Shown piece by piece: positions 46,930 to 57,916 of a stretch of DNA of 64,000 nucleotides. The position numbers and the translations under genes are program-made. Location: NCBI GenBank assembly GCA_037892935.1, contig JAYXKI010000018.1, forward strand, positions 682,001 through 746,000, in the 5' to 3' direction. This DNA is from Phlebopus portentosus (Eukaryota; Basidiomycota; Agaricomycetes; Boletales; Boletinellaceae). The stretch's first letter is position 1; the number at the start of each line of letters is the position of its first letter. A model generated the notes under the pieces. It worked only from the letters and a program-made list of their open reading frames with translations. It did not search any database and had not been told where the DNA came from.

Positions 46930-47695
46930 TTACTGCCTTTTTCATATGTATTGTCACTCGCGACTTCTGTGATTTTTGTCACACAGAACACCTCAAAATA
47001 TAAAAATCACCGTATCTCACTCAATTCTTGACCGTTTTGCGTGATATCAGTTGCTAAATTCATAGTTTTAAGATATGTTTCAAATTCCAGCAAGGATGAA
47101 GAGAAATGAGCAAAGAATGAGTGAAATATGTCACAAAAGGCCGATTTTAGACACTTCCTTCATATGCATTTTTTCCTGCCCTCAGACTGGGTGCTACAGT
47201 CCTACAGGGAAGTCCAAAATGATATAATTGCTTTATTGTAAATTTACAGACTGACTTTGAGCTGTATTCTGCATTGTATCTGCTGGTTTGATACATGTCT
47301 GAGCTGAGCTCAAACCTACCTTTTCTCAAGGGCCCCCAGACCTCAAAATAAATTTATTCTTAGGAAAGCTGATGCCTGTAAATTCATATAATGCCAATAG
47401 CACCACTCTGATGCAGTCTAGGTTGTTGTAGCACCCAGTCTGAGGGCAGGAAAAAATGCATATGAAGGAAGTGTCTAAAATCGGCCTTTTGTGACATATT
47501 TCACTCATTCTTTGCTCATTTCTCTTCATCCTTGTTGGAATTTGAAACATATCTTAAAACTATGAATTTAGCAACTGATATCACGCAAAACGGTCAAGAA
47601 TTGAGTGAGATACGGTGATTTTTATATTTTGAGGTGTTCTGTGTGACAAAAATCACAGAAGTCGCGAGTGACAATACATATGAAAAAGGCAGTAA
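46930..47695. mobile_element. Foldback-type transposon with 268-bp terminal inverted repeats
   Basis: The left arm 46930-47197 and right arm 47428-47695 are inverted copies of equal length and near identity; the only difference I noticed is CCAGCAAGG against CCAACAAGG. They begin TTACTGCCTTTTTCATATG and end in GCAGTAA. Reading the ends as TA-CTGCC and GGCAG-TA gives a TA duplication. The 230-bp core has no transposase. The arms carry AAGAATTGAGTGAGA (47596-47610), also present in the element at 17381-18378. The high arm identity suggests recent movement or conversion. Confidence 0.88.
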
Positions 47696-48351
47696 CAACT
47701 GTGGTACTCGCCAGTGCCACTTACTTCATGCACTAAGACTGCGGCTCGTCATCGTGGCCTCAATGCGCTCACCGTGCGTTGATGAACTTACAAAATATAG
47801 GAGGGATTCATCATCTACTTATTGCTTCTTGTTCTCCTATCAGGCGATTCAGACCGGAACTGTCAGTGGTATGCCTCATCTTAGATCCTCCGGGATAGGA
47901 AGGATATCGACATACTGATGAACGTGACGGTCCGTCCGCTCTACTTAGTAAAGATAAGAGAGACGACACATAAACTCCGTTCATGTTGTATTGCACATTT
48001 AATACCTTTTCTTTTTTCGTTGGATGCGGTGTCACCTTGTAAAAGCGCTTTCCGAATTCTCTTGAAGAATCCGCGGCGACTTGTGGATAGTGGGATGACC
48101 TGCAAGAACAATCTTCCTAAGGACTCACGCGGGTGTGCAAGGTACGAGTCAGCTTGAGACGATTTGATCCGCCCGCTTTCCTCTGTTCTTTTCTCGCATC
48201 ACTCCCGTTAATGGGACGCAGTAGTGAATTGGAGATGTCCCGGATTCCATAACAGACACATGCATGTGCACAGCAAGGGATAAGAGGATCGAGAGCAGAG
48301 GCGAGGTCAACGTGTAGAGGGAAAATAAACGGATTGAAGTCATTCCCGATT
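47696..48351. other. Intergenic, UTP7 3' flank
   Basis: No supported gene; frames under 95 codons only. Confidence 0.4.
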
Positions 48352-50588
48352 TTATTTCTTCTCCCTCCTGAATCGATCCAACACGCTCGGCTTGCGTGTA
48401 TCTTCGGGGGATTCTTTCCCCTTGGCCGCTAGGATGGCCCGACGACGCTCCTCGCGTTGTTTCTCGAGTTTAGCGCGAATGGCGATCTGATTAGATGAAG
48501 AGAATGGGACGCGTTTTTGTGAGCGACGGAGTGCGGTAAGGAGAACAAAGCTAAGTGACGTACAGTGTGTGGGTCTATGACGTTTTTGCGGTGTTTGCGT
48601 AGGTATCTGAAGAGATAATTAGGGCTGAAGAGACTCGATGGAGGATGCAAATGCACGAACCTCTTCATAGCTTTGTTCTTCCCTCGCATTTTCTTTTTCG
48701 TGCGCTCTTTCAATTCTTTCTTCGCCTCTCCCCCTGCGCCGGTCCCTTCCTTCTCCTCAGCTTCATCCTCGGACCCAGATTTCCCGTCCTTGTCCTCAAC
48801 ATCCGACGCATCTTCTTCGGTGACGTCGTACTTCCCCGCAACTTTTAGTCGGTCGATACGTGGGAGGCGCGCAAAGGGCACATCGGGCGTCTTCCCTTCT
48901 CCGCCTGGGAGAGTTACTTTTGGTGGTGGGACGAGCGAACCCGGTTGCGGACCGGTAACTGTTATGAGTTCCGGGGCAATCTGTCGCGGCAAATGAAATA
49001 GTTCGTCAATGAGAACCTCTAAAGGAAGGGTGGAATAAAAGAGAAGTCGACCTTGTCTAGTAATCCGCGAACCTCCCTTTCCCGACGCATTCGACGGTTT
49101 TCGTACGGATCTGCTTCCGTTGAGTCGAAGTGCGGTTCTCCCGAGCCCGGGACCAGGATGGTTGAAAGACCTTTTGAATGCCCGATAGTGAGGACATCGT
49201 AGAAGGGACAGAACCGGAGGGAGGTTAAAGGGCGGTGAGGGATTGGGTGAGTTAGGTACAGAGGCGGTGGAGCGTGCGGGTTGGAGGGGACGGGCGTATG
49301 GTTGTGTGGGGGATTATATGTCTAGATCGTAACGTGAATTAATCCAGAACTTTTTCCGTGCCGAGAGGATGAATTCGACTTACGTTGACTGTTCCTCCGG
49401 ATGCGACTGCGAGTACGCCTTTGGCACTCCATTCAACTTCACCTCCGCCACCTCGTGTCGCCCACTCTCGTACGACATTCCACATTCGGCAATCCCATAC
49501 TTTCACTAACCCATCCACTCCTGCTGTAGCAAGGTATTGTCCACCATCGCTTGGATCGACCGAGATTCCCGTCACACCTCCACGGTGAGCTAAGATCTGC
49601 ACCGCTGGATAAGCCTGGTTCGGCGTCCATAGTGTCACTCTCCCATTCTGATGCCCCAAATATAACACTGCTGTATGAGGATTTTGCGTCATGGTGTGGC
49701 AGGAACCTAATCCTGTTCGGTGAGAGGCAACGAGTTGACCTGTAGATGTGTCTTGATACTTGAGGTGACCTGTGTTTCCGATGCTTGCGAGAAGCCAGTG
49801 GTAAGGTAGGAATTCGAGGCGGGCGGGTTCGACGTGGTTCTTCAGTTTGTGAAGTTCAACACCATTTTGGTCGTAGATGAAGGCGTATTTCTTCTGAGCG
49901 ACGGCGAAATGGGTATGATCATGTAGGTAACTAGAAATATTGTTAACAAAATAAAAGCGAAAATATAAGGATTTAGCTCGACGAACGTGATGTCTCGACA
50001 TGTTTCGCGGAGCTGTAACTCAGCATGCATTGTCCCAGTCTGCCAGTCGTATGAAGCAACGTGGCCCAGCTTCCCGACAATCGCAAGATGTCGTCCGTTT
50101 CGAGTGTACCTCGCCCTATACGGCCCACCGTCCAACTTAAACTCTCTTTGCTGTCGTGCAGCTTCAACACCTACCTCACGTACAATCTCGTTTTGACTTA
50201 GCCTCCACGTCTTCTCCATCTCACTTTCCACCTCGATGCGTCCTGCATCTGCACCGATGGCTTCGGTGAGGAGAGCAGCATCTTCGCGGAGTGCTTGTGC
50301 TCTTGCAGTTTGTTCTTCTCTCCTGTCAAGTTCGAGCCGTAGTCGTCTGTTCGTGATGTGGCCGTGTTTCTTGATGCCCTTCGGCGGAGGGGATTTCGGG
50401 CGGAGAGAGCGAGGAAGAGCTGTGCTCTTTTGGATGGATGTTAGCGTTGCTGAGGTCGCTTGATCGGCTTGAGGTTGAGATTTTTGGGAAGAGGAGGGTG
50501 TAGGCGTGCACCCTCGTTTGGATTTGTCTCCTTTCCGATTGTTAACGACTGGCCGAATGGCGTCGGCTCTGGATATGAGAGCGTCCAT
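48352..50588 (-). CDS. UTP7: U3 snoRNP/SSU-processome WD-repeat protein Utp7 (WDR46/BING4)
   Basis: Nucleolar factor for 18S rRNA maturation. The start MDALISRADAIRPVVNNRKG at 50588 begins a basic N-terminal extension with PPPKGIKKHGHITNRRLRLE, typical of the family. WD repeats follow: GPYRARYTRNGRHLAIVG, DHTHFAVAQKKYAFIYDQNG, LHKLKNHVEPARLEFLPYHW, YLGHQNGRVTLWTPN and YLATAGVDGLVKVWDCR. The BING4 C-terminal domain carries RFCPFYDVLTIGHSKGLST and LVPGSGEPHFDSTEADPYEN. The tail is acidic then very basic (KKKMRGKNKAMKRYLRKHRK), ending RFRREKK at 48352. About six introns. Head-to-head with the HAAO gene. Confidence 0.93.
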
Positions 50589-50905
50589 TGCTGTCAGTCG
50601 TAATTACAAGTACCCTTCAGGACTCTCCAACAACGACCAAGGCTTCAGGCGGTTATTCACTTACAACAAAGCAAAGCTACACGAGCTGGGGGCATGCGAC
50701 GAAAGGACCGTTGCGTTGCACAAAAATTCTGCACGTTACGTTGATCCTAAGGACGATCTTCTCTCACGTGGCATTTTCGGGCTGCATATAGTCAGCATAC
50801 ATACGCTGGCTGACAACATATATTGTATTGTAAATCTAAATCTATTCTTCATCCCTGTTTTTCCCTAGCTCGCATTACTCAGTCTCTTGCTACCAACTTC
50901 GCGTC
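50589..50905. promoter_or_regulatory. Bidirectional promoter region UTP7/HAAO
   Basis: The 317 bp between divergent start codons must hold both promoters. No TATA box is evident on either side; CT-rich blocks precede the HAAO ATG. Confidence 0.5.
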
Positions 50906-51615
50906 ATGGTACTCGCCCCTCCTCTTAAGCTAAACCAATGGCTCTCGGAAAATGCAGAAAAGCTACAGCCACCTGTGAATAACTTCTGTCTCTATTCTGG
51001 CAAGGATTTCATCGTGATGGCTGTGGGTGGACCGAATGAGAGGAACGATTATCATGTTAATGAAACTGAGGTGAATGTTGTGAAAGAATATCTGCGAGCA
51101 TCCGAAAAATAACTAATATGCTGGTACTTTTAGGAATGGTTTTATCAGCACAAAGGCGCGATGCTTCTACGCGTCGTAGATGGTAATGAGTTTCGGGATA
51201 TCCACATCAAGGAAGGGGAGATGTTCCTTTTACCCGGTTCGTATTGACCAAATGAAGGACGCCCAATTATGTCCCTAAACTACATCATATTATCAGGAAA
51301 CACGCCTCATAACCCAGTACGTTTCGCGAATACGGTCGGTCTCGTAGTTGAACGCGTGCGGCCTACAGGGGCCATCGGTAAGGCATTTCTCTTTGGATTT
51401 ACTAGAAGAATAGCAAAGCTAACCGCAACATTCTTCTAGACCAGCTTCGCTGGTACTGCAAATCCGGAACTCATGCAACACCGACAATAATTCGCGAGGA
51501 GTCGCTTCGTGTTACCGATCTGGGCACGCAGTTGAAACCGATAATTCAGGCTTGGTTAGCTGATGAAAGTCGAAGGAAGTGTTCGGATTGCGGATGGGTT
51601 GCTCCGCCGAAGTAA
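50906..51615 (+). CDS. BNA1: 3-hydroxyanthranilate 3,4-dioxygenase
   Basis: Cytosolic non-haem iron enzyme opening the ring of 3-hydroxyanthranilate in the kynurenine route to quinolinate and NAD. Four exons; the first (50906 to about 51078) encodes [20 protein letters not shown] and [15 protein letters not shown], joining [19 protein letters not shown]. Cupin iron ligands are the His of DYHVN, the Glu of TEEWFYQ and the His of [13 protein letters not shown]. The end, [14 protein letters not shown], keeps one CxxC pair of the rubredoxin-like site known in microbial enzymes. About 175 residues, the usual length. It shares its promoter region with UTP7. Confidence 0.95.
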
Positions 51616-51837
51616 ATAACTGACTTGAAGATGCGGTTGGATGAGGGTAGACTATGGAATAAAATATGAACAGTCGACTACTCGACCCAAGATTGACGAG
51701 AAGAGGTAATCGGTGGGATCAAACTCTGGCAAAGATGGTAGCTATCGGCACTGATTCGGCGTATATGATTACGTAACTGGAAAGTTTGTTCCGAAATCTT
51801 CGTCGATATCCCTGACTGAGGACGAAATACTACCACT

Positions 51838-54343
51838 ATGGCCGCAACAAAAAATGCAAAAAAGCGCACTGCGCCAACAAACTCAGGCATAGCACACAAG
51901 AAACAACATTTGGAGCAGACTGCTGCCTGTCTGGGAAAGGCACGTCGAAAAGCTCCTGTTACAAGGATACAAGTCGTTGCTGAGGTCTCGGATAAAACGG
52001 ATGAAGAATCAGACGATGAACAGAGCGAAGAGGATGACTGGGAGGACCTTGCAAGCAGCGGTGTAGACTTTGAAGAAATAGAGGGCGAAGAGGCTGAGTT
52101 TGAAGACTCAGATGAGAGCGGAATGAGTGTTGGGGAAGAGGCTAAGCCGAAAAGTGCTGTCGTTCAACAAAAGGACTCGACAAGTGCGCATATTCTAGCT
52201 GTTTTCATTTTGCTCCTGTTTCTAAGATTTTCGGGCCAAACAGACACACGAGAATCGCGTAAAGCACAAAAGGTTCTGCAGCAAAGTCGCAGATCCTCGA
52301 AACAACACTTCGACGTTCTCGCTCAGGCCAAACCACTCTGGGAGCGCGCACGTCGTAAAAACCTGTCCCCGGAAGAACGTAAGAAGCATGTCGGCGAGTT
52401 AATGGAAATCGTTAGAGGAAAGGTGCAAGACGTCGTGTTTAAGCATGATGCGAGCAGGATAATTCAGACGCTTGTGAAGTATGGGAGTCAAGACATGAGG
52501 GATGAAGTAGCGAGGGAATTGAAGGGACGGTATAAGGATTTGGCTCAGAATAAATATTCGAAAGTAAGTGCTCTTTCATAAGCACTCAAAATGTTCCTAC
52601 GGATTTCGACTTTTAATGCCGTCTAGTTCATCGTAACGAAACTCATCCGCATCCTTCCTAAACATCGAGTATCAATCCTTCTTGAGTTCCGGGGCCATGT
52701 TATTCGCCTCCTCTTACACCGTGAAGCCTCTAGCGTTATTGCCGATGCATATGAACTCTACGCCAATGCATTCGAGCGCTCACTGCTTCTATACGATTTC
52801 TATGGGAAAGAAGTGAATTTATTCTCGAGTGCACTGAAGAGGGGTAATATTGCTGATGCGGATGCAAAGGAGAAGGAGATGCTGAAGAAGGGGCTGAAGG
52901 GCGTTCTTGAGGATGCAGATAGTGAGAGGAGGAAACGGGTGCTTGCTGCTGTGAAGGAGAACTTGGAACTTGTGTGAGTTGAAATAAGGGATATCCATGG
53001 AGTCTCGCACTGATAGCGGCCTTAGGATGAACAACCCTGAAAAAGGGGCAATGTCCCATGCAATTTTTCACCGTGTTTTGTGGGAGTATCTTTCACAAAT
53101 TAATGAGCTCAAGGATGAAGCATTGCAGGAGAAGTTGCGGCGAGAGATATTTGAGGCGCAAGTTTCATGGATCCTTTCTCACCAAATTTTATCGCTGACT
53201 GTGTATCCAGATGCCAAGAGCAGATGGCTGAGATGGTGCACACAAAAGATGGAAGTAGGGTCGTTCGGGAGGTCATCGCGCAGGGCACTGCGAAGGTGAG
53301 GAATTATTTGCTCTTCTCCTAATAAATCTGCTTGCTGAAGTCCGAGCGCATGTAGGACCGTAAACAGATTGTCAAGGTCCTCAAACCTCATATCGAGAGA
53401 ATATGTAATGATGAAGAGGCTCAGAACGTACTGTTCACTGCGTTAGACGTTATCGAGTAAGTTTCGTTCTCAATGTCCCATACAGCTCCAGCTTTTAATT
53501 CGCGCCTTTCAGCGACACTAAGTTGACAGGAAAGTCCCTCGTACCCGAAATAACCTCTCGAGCCCAAGTGCTCTACAAATCTCCGCAAGGCCGACGGGCT
53601 CTACTATACCTGCTTGTACCCCGCGTTTCCCGGCACTTCACTCCTGTGCAAACAGCGATCCTAGAAGAGACAGATCCTATCCGCGCAAAGACAAGTAAGA
53701 AAGACGAGAGAATAAGGAGGGAAGAAGTATTGCGAGCTGCTAGTCCAGTTCTCATTGAGCTCTTAAAGGAGAAAGAGAGGACGGAGAGGATGTTGAGGGA
53801 TCCCGGAGGAAGCTTGTTTGTTACGGAGATTATGCTGTATGCTGAGGGTGGTACGTGTGAGCCGTGTTTTTCAAATCCTTGTTTGATTCGCTCGGTTGAA
53901 TTGATGTATTTGTCCTTCGGTCAGATAAAACAAAGGCGACGGAGACACTTGTTAGTCTAATTAACGAGCCTTACCCGTCGCCGAGTGACAACATGCCTCA
54001 CGTCATCGACATCCCACACGCAAGTCGGGTGTACAAAACTCTCCTCCAAGGTGGACATTTCTCCCACGCAACCCAGACTATCATACCGGCTCCCGAAAGG
54101 ACATTTTCACCCATCCAGTTTTCGAGAGCGTGGATGAGGGGTGTCGATAAGGAGAGGACGCGGGAGATAGGACTCAGCGGGGGGACTTTCGTAGTTGCTG
54201 CTCTTGTCGAACGGGTGTTAGAGAATGGGGAGGATGAGGAGAAAAGGGAAGTGAAAAGGTGGTTTGATGAGGTGTTTTTGAAGAAACTGACAGAGTCGGA
54301 GGCGAGGGGGAAGAAGGTGCTTCTGGATGCTCTGGGTAACTGA
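51838..54343 (+). CDS. PUF6: Pumilio-family RNA-binding protein Puf6 (PUM3-like)
   Basis: Nucleolar protein of 60S ribosome assembly; in yeast it also represses ASH1 mRNA. The basic start MAATKNAKKRTAPTNSGIAH is followed by an acidic block (DEQSEEDDWEDLASSG). Puf-type helical repeats run from LWERARRKNLSPEERKKHVG and KVQDVVFKHDASRIIQTLVK through KFIVTKLIRILPKHRVSI, HREASSVIADAYELYANA and MVHTKDGSRVVREVIAQGTA. The CPL-type C-terminal region (SPQGRRALLYLLVPRVSRHF, HASRVYKTLLQGGHF) ends KKVLLDALGN. Seven or more introns; the exon at 52.25 kb begins TDTRESRKAQKVLQQSRRSS. About 650 residues, as expected. Confidence 0.92.
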
Positions 54344-54659
54344 TCGAAGCGCAAGATGATAAAAGGACAGAATTTTCACAACTGGTTTGCTGGTACGTTC
54401 TAGATCAAGTCTTGAGAAGAGAAATAGAATCACAGATCGCTCAAATGGCGATAGTATAATTTTATATGTCGTGTCCCATTTAAGGCTACGCATACCCTAT
54501 TTCGCCGATAGTCTTAAGCCGATAGTTCGTGCCCTCATGAGTGCCTACTTCACCGGCCTCTTTTAGGTGAATGAGTAGATGACATCCGAGAATGCAAAGG
54601 TAGGACTCCCAACGGATCCAAGAAAACCCCAGAGGTAAATATTCGGTATCGTGAACTGG
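54344..54659. other. Intergenic, PUF6 3' flank
   Basis: No gene or repeat recognised. Confidence 0.4.
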
Positions 54660-54960
54660 TTAAGAAATATGTTTATGACGAAGCACGCTACAGCGCCGGA
54701 TGAGAAAAATATTTGATTGATCAGACCGGACGACTGGTCTTAGTTTGGGAAAGTGGACTCGCCACAGGAGGAAGTAGAGTAACTGGTCGATAACGAGTGT
54801 TTTGACTAGGTTGAAGCCCTTGAAGTCGTTGGCCAGCTTCCAGTATTCCCTGGCTTTGTGAAGAGCCAATCCCATAAGAAGAGTGCTGTAGATTAGGGGA
54901 ATAGCCCTGGAAATTGCAGTCAGCTAAGAGATGGTCGCAAAGCAAGAGGGAATACCAATC
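54660..54960 (-). pseudogene. Fragment of a DUF6533-like membrane protein gene
   Basis: MGLALHKAREYWKLANDFKG then FNLVKTLVIDQLLYFLLW matches the late helix of mushroom DUF6533-type proteins, where xALYKAxEYW then GFxLVKxLxxDQ is common. No N-terminal helices or RFxLNLR end are found nearby; both sides run into transposon-rich sequence. Probably a broken gene remnant, distinct from the copies at 12.4-15.5 kb. Confidence 0.5.
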
Positions 54961-55067
54961 CGTTCCGTCTTGGAGCCGCGTTATGATCCTCTTATAAGAT
55001 ACGGCGTATACGCTGTACGCCCGTATGCGTATCAGCTCGAGCAGTCAAAATATACGCTATGCGTATA

Positions 55068-55164
55068 CAGCTGGGTGCAAAAATGTAGTAAGTCACGTGA
55101 AAAATATGTAACGTGCGCACTCAAACCTTCGCACGTGACTTACTACATTTTTATACCCACACTG
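55068..55164. mobile_element. 97-bp MITE with CAG(N)TGGGT ends and a CACGTG hairpin
   Basis: The left arm CAGCTGGGTGCAAAAATG continues TAGTAAGTCACGTG and is mirrored by CACGTGACTTACTACATT continuing TTTATACCCACACTG. The ends are close to those of the CAGGTGGGTAC MITEs nearby, so it is probably a short member or cousin. TA precedes the left end; the right flank is AG, so the duplication is imperfect. Confidence 0.7.
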
Positions 55165-55965
55165 AGAAATAACAATAGATATCAATAAGGATATTTTGGA
55201 TATATCTATACATATTTGATTATGTATGTAGACCAAGGAAATTATAAATATTAGCATGTGAAATACACAAAAGGATATTTGAACTGTCTAAAAGGGCATC
55301 CAAGGCTTGAAAATTTAGAGCAGATATGATTACAGATATTTAGAATATCCAAAAAGGTATCAGAGGCTCAGATATTGGCTAGAGCTATGCTTATAGAAAT
55401 TTCAAATATTGCAAAAAGGTACTAAAGGTTCAGATACTCTAATGTAGCTAATGATATTCTTTACAATAGAGTATCTGAGCCTTTGTTACTTTTTCAGATA
55501 TTTGAAATTTCTATAAGCATATCTATAACTGATATCTGAGCCTCTGATGCCTTCTTAGATATTTTAAATATCTATAATTATATCTGCCCTAAATTTCTGA
55601 GCCTTAGATGCCCTTTTGGACAGTTCAAATATCCCTTTATGTATTTTACATGCTAATATTTATAATTTTCTTGGTCTATATATATAATCAAATACAGGTG
55701 GGTACATTAAGTCTTCGGCCCCCTGCTTTAGGAAGGAGGATTTGCATTCTTTATATGGTACCATAAGCGTCGGATAGCATTGGATGCTAACTTCCTCATA
55801 TCGGCAAAGATGAGGGATCACCTCGTTTCGTAGTTGTTTGTTTCCCAGGAAGGCATGCAAATCACCTTCCATAAATAGGGGGGCCGAAGACTTAATGTAC
55901 CCACCTGTATATATAGATACATCTAAAATATTATTATTAATATCTATTGTTATTTCTCACATATG
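55165..55965. repeat. Large imperfect palindrome interrupted by a nested MITE
   Basis: The left arm 55165-55441 pairs with the right arm 55467-55692 continued at 55910-55965, once the MITE at 55695-55907 is removed. Outer ends read GAGAAATAACAATAGATAT and ATATCTATTGTTATTTCTC; the inner turn is about 25 nt at 55442-55466. The arms diverge by roughly a tenth and are very AT-rich. It probably represents a foldback element or two elements head to head. Confidence 0.8.
55695..55907. mobile_element. MITE, family with CAGGTGGGTAC termini, copy B
   Basis: Ends CAGGTGGGTACATTAAGTC and GACTTAATGTACCCACCTG are perfect inverted repeats flanked by TA. The inner inverted repeat GGAAGGAGGATTTGCAT against ATGCAAATCACCTTCC gives a longer hairpin. 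It is sequence-related to copy A at 24036-24257 and inserted in the right arm of the palindrome, hence younger than it. Confidence 0.88.
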
Positions 55966-55996
55966 CCCAGCCTTACTTGCCTGCTGTGCCTATATA

Positions 55997-56198
55997 CAGG
56001 TGGGTACAAAAAGTGTTTATCACCTCTAAATTTAAAGGGCAGATTTGCATGCCTTCTTAGAAAGTAGCCAAGGTGATCCCTCATCTTTGCTAACATGAAG
56101 AAGTTGATGAGATGCTATTTAATGCTTATACTGTCATACAAAGCATGCAAATCTACTTTCTTAAAATAGAGGTGATAAACACTTTTTGTACCTACTTG
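55997..56198. mobile_element. MITE, family with CAGGTGGGTAC termini, copy C (subtype)
   Basis: Ends CAGGTGGGTACAAAAAGTG and CACTTTTTGTACCTACTTG, with inner TTTATCACCTCT against AGAGGTGATAAA, form a long hairpin. It shares GCAGATTTGCATGCCTTCTT and the TGATCCCTCATCTTTGC stretch with copies A and B, but has its own subterminal sequence. TA on the left, TT on the right. Confidence 0.78.
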
Positions 56199-57274
56199 TT
56201 GTTTTAGAAATTTTTATATATATATAGCATATATTTTTAGGTCTAAAACTGGTAAGAAAACTTAGATTTTAATTAATAAATAACTACTTACTAAAATATT
56301 TTTTTACAGAAGGCAAACCTTATTTCTAAATCTAAAAATTTTGATCTGAAACTGAAATTCAGCTAATCAGAGATGAGCTTTTCAATTCTAGTTCCTATAT
56401 AAGCAGCTTAGAAATATAATTCTGCCCTCTGTGTTTAATATTGAATCTCAGTCTCAAGACCTAATTATCAGATTTGATATGATATTAAGGGTTAGCTGCT
56501 TGATACTGAGGCATGGAAATTATAACTGACTTTTAGTTATGTTATAGTTCCTAACCCCCCTTACCACTTGCTCTTATAAGTTTATCAATACTTATATTAG
56601 TTGTTAGTCAGTATAATTCTATATACACTGTATACTATATATGTATATATATATCTTACTTTAAAGACAAATATATGTATATATTTTATATGACTATATG
56701 CATATAAAGCTGAAAATATATGTGCATATTATATATAATATGTATAGAACCCTACTCACAATGACATCTGTGGTGTAGCTAAACTTAAATTTAATGATGC
56801 AATATACCTAACACAGATATATATACATGCTTCTTTGATATATTGTGCTATAGATCATGATATCAAGTCTTAATAAGTGAAAGGATCTGCTCAAAAACTC
56901 GCATCAAGATCGATACGATCGGCAGATCAACAGGATCAGCATTCCAAATGCGACTAGTAACAGTCCAGCAGTCACTAGAGCCAAACTACTGTTAACGCGA
57001 TCAAGGCAACGGTCACGAGCATCAACGGCAATAAATGGGCGCCTAAGAAGCACGCCACAAGTACGTAACCCCGCGGACTACTTAGCACCGCCGACCGGTA
57101 ATTACCACCACCGATTTACTACCGCCAACCGTCACCTTAACACCGCCGACCAAACTCCCAATCCGACCTAATCAAAAGAAGTCAAGAAGCGATCAAAACT
57201 ACTAGAAGCCCGAGAAGTCTAGAACGCGACTACTAAAGCCTAACACCTAAAGTCTAAAGGCTAATCCAATCCCA
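56199..57274. other. AT-rich, gene-free zone
   Basis: Up to 56.9 kb the sequence is strongly A/T-rich with TATATA runs (56620-56830). From about 56.9 kb composition changes abruptly to C/A-rich with loosely repeated CACCGCCGACC (57100-57155), marking the edge of the retrotransposon-related block. No gene. Confidence 0.5.
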
Positions 57275-57916
57275 ATGGAGACATCACTGGCATTCCAGCA
57301 CTGTCAGACTTGTGCCCGAGTGTACATGGTCCTTTATGAGATATACTTCACAGTATGTCATGCTACAAGTGAAATACGTGACTGCCAAATCGAAGTCCAA
57401 CGTCACACACAAGAAGCGTTACATGCCAATCCACCAAATCCTATAATACCCAAGCGACATGAGGAACTCATTGTTACAACTCGAACCCCTCGAGCTGCAG
57501 ACCCGATAACTTGGAGGATACTAGGATGGTACAAGCCAGAGCTGCATAACTCATGTCCAGCCTCTACAGTACAAGCAAACCTTTATTTACCAAGGAATGC
57601 AAACCTGGACACCAAGCAACTACAACTGGTACTCCAAAGAAGGATATGGCAATACATTCGCGATGTTAGACTCCCAGGCAAAGCATGGCTAGTCACTCGA
57701 ACACAACTGCATCCCCCAGCGGAACTCATACAGTTCATGGTATGCATTGGACCATACTCTACACCAACCCGACATCTCAATACCGATGTGCGAGTTGTGC
57801 TTACACCCTTCGGACCACAAGACGAACAGCGAAGAGTCACATATCGAGCTGCCTACATTGCACCAAGAGCTACAATACCACCTGGTGATGGAATCAACGT
57901 CATAGTGGAGCACTGA
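57275..57916 (+). CDS. Unrecognised ORF just upstream of the retrotransposon leader
   Basis: A 213-codon frame (METSLAFQHCQTCARVYMVL; ITWRILGWYKPELHNSCPAS; DVRVVLTPFGPQDEQRRVTY). Base composition (A/C-rich sense strand) matches the retroelement downstream rather than host genes, suggesting it belongs to a mobile element, perhaps the 3' accessory ORF of a neighbouring copy. No domain recognised. Confidence 0.35.
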   Translation: METSLAFQHCQTCARVYMVLYEIYFTVCHATSEIRDCQIEVQRHTQEALHANPPNPIIPKRHEELIVTTRTPRAADPITWRILGWYKPELHNSCPASTVQANLYLPRNANLDTKQLQLVLQRRIWQYIRDVRLPGKAWLVTRTQLHPPAELIQFMVCIGPYSTPTRHLNTDVRVVLTPFGPQDEQRRVTYRAAYIAPRATIPPGDGINVIVEH

